NCBI GenBank assembly: GCA_927798505.1
Contig: CAKMNE010000085.1
Coordinates: 1 to 6,524, forward strand
DNA: 6,524 bases
Direction of reading: 5' to 3'
Source of the DNA: an uncultured Bacteroidales bacterium
Lineage (GTDB): Bacteria; Bacteroidota; Bacteroidia; Bacteroidales; UBA932
Position 1 is the stretch's first letter. Each line of letters starts with the position of its first letter. Under the pieces are notes generated by a model. It was not told the DNA's origin and did not search any database. It was given only the letters and a program-made list of their open reading frames with translations. The position numbers were made by a program, and so were the translations under genes. Positions 6,101 through 6,524 of the stretch are shown in pieces.

Positions 6101-6162
6101 GTTTTGGTGCAATGGGGTCCGGGGAGCCGGACTGAGTAACACATTTTAAACAAAGCAAAACA
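6101..6162 (+). promoter_or_regulatory. Candidate structured rplY mRNA leader with a 5S loop-E-like internal loop
   Basis: Manual folding gives nested helices. GTCCGG (6117-6122) pairs perfectly with CCGGAC (6127-6132) around a GGAG loop. GTG (6107-6109) pairs with CAC (6140-6142). Between these two stems is a symmetric 7x7 internal loop: CAATGGG (6110-6116) facing TGAGTAA (6133-6139). Outside, GTTTTG (6101-6106) is perfectly complementary to CAAAAC (6156-6161), which ends one base before the ATG at 6163. The internal loop shares AUGG on one side and GAGUA on the other with bacterial 5S rRNA loop E, the site L25 binds. This suggests autoregulation by L25. I do not recall a named leader family for this phylum. 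Conservation has not been tested. Confidence 0.5.
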
Positions 6163-6524
6163 ATGAAGCACATTGAACTTAACGGTCAGCTTCGTCAGGC
6201 TGGCAACAAGGCTGTCATCAAGGCCTTCCGCGCACAGGGACTCGTTCCTTGCAACCTCTATGGTCTCGGAATCGAGAACGTACTTTTCACCGTTGATGCA
6301 AAGGAACTCAAGACTGTCACCGACACTCCTTGCTCATACATCGTCGATCTCAACCTTGACGGCACAAAATACACTGCAGTTCTTCACGAACTCCAGTTCC
6401 ACCCTGTGACAGACGAATGCCTGCACGTGGATTTCCTCGCAGTTAACGAGCAGAAGCCAATCGCAATCAACGTTCCTATCAAGATTACCGGACACTCAAA
6501 GGGTGTTCAGCTCGGTGGTAAGTT
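6163..6524 (+). CDS. rplY: Ribosomal protein L25 / general stress protein Ctc (3' end outside window)
   Basis: Large-subunit protein that binds 5S rRNA in the central protuberance. The 120 complete codons visible begin MKHIELNGQLRQAGNKAVIKAFR, then GLVPCNLYGLGIENVLFTVDAKEL. The conserved block VLHELQFHPVTDECLHVDFLAVNE (about 74-97) follows, covering the end of the L25 RNA-binding domain and the start of the TL5/Ctc-type C-terminal domain (PIAINVPIKITGHSKGVQLGGK). The members I recall from this phylum are two-domain proteins of about 190-200 residues, so roughly 70-80 residues lie beyond the edge. The ATG at 6163 follows an A-rich leader with no Shine-Dalgarno. Codon choice leans to GTT, CCT, CTT, ACT, CTC and AAC, unlike the GC-rich third positions of its neighbours, as expected for a highly expressed gene. 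It diverges from the clostripain-family gene. Confidence 0.95.
   Translation, partial: MKHIELNGQLRQAGNKAVIKAFRAQGLVPCNLYGLGIENVLFTVDAKELKTVTDTPCSYIVDLNLDGTKYTAVLHELQFHPVTDECLHVDFLAVNEQKPIAINVPIKITGHSKGVQLGGK

Noticed and set aside
6077..6162. Intergenic region as a tRNA or stand-alone small RNA
   Set aside because: There is no cloverleaf or CCA-type acceptor; the structure abuts the rplY start codon and is better read as a 5' leader.

Overview
The window looks like a chromosomal housekeeping segment from a member of the Bacteroidota, most likely order Bacteroidales. The evidence is the protein families (Bacteroides-type thymidine kinase, RsmI, XerD, a clostripain-family lipoprotein, L25), several exact matches to the phylum's -7 promoter element TAnnTTTG, and start codons without Shine-Dalgarno sequences but with A-rich leaders. 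The moderately high GC and GC-rich third positions would fit an Alistipes-like or related lineage, but genus cannot be fixed from sequence alone. I see no mobile element, CRISPR array, tRNA or rRNA gene.

Layout, left to right. Positions 1-1092 (+) are tryptophanyl-tRNA synthetase (trpS), cut at the left edge; the first 18 bases carry a stop and two other odd codons in the conserved HIGH-motif region. The gene converges with thymidine kinase tdk (1096-1671, -) across a hairpin that spans both stop codons. From a compact mirror-image promoter region at 1651-1726, tdk runs left and a three-gene (+) cluster runs right: an uncharacterised Q/E-rich coiled-coil protein (1725-2303), rsmI 16S rRNA methyltransferase (2307-3026), and a membrane-anchored helix-hairpin-helix protein (2929-3948). 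The last gene starts 98 nt inside rsmI and its end overlaps the convergent xerD gene. A (-) pair follows: a clostripain-family (peptidase C11) lipoprotein (4810-6033) upstream of the tyrosine recombinase xerD (3911-4804). At the right edge rplY (ribosomal protein L25/Ctc) starts at 6163 (+) and runs out of the window.

Most genes are ordinary core functions: translation (trpS, rsmI, rplY), nucleotide salvage (tdk) and chromosome dimer resolution (xerD). The most interesting signal is non-coding. The rplY leader folds on paper into a hairpin with a symmetric internal loop resembling loop E of 5S rRNA, which is the natural binding site of L25. A further stem, GTTTTG with CAAAAC, closes one base before the start codon. 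This suggests L25 could bind its own mRNA and shut off translation. It is a hypothesis from manual folding and memory of 5S rRNA, not a computed result.
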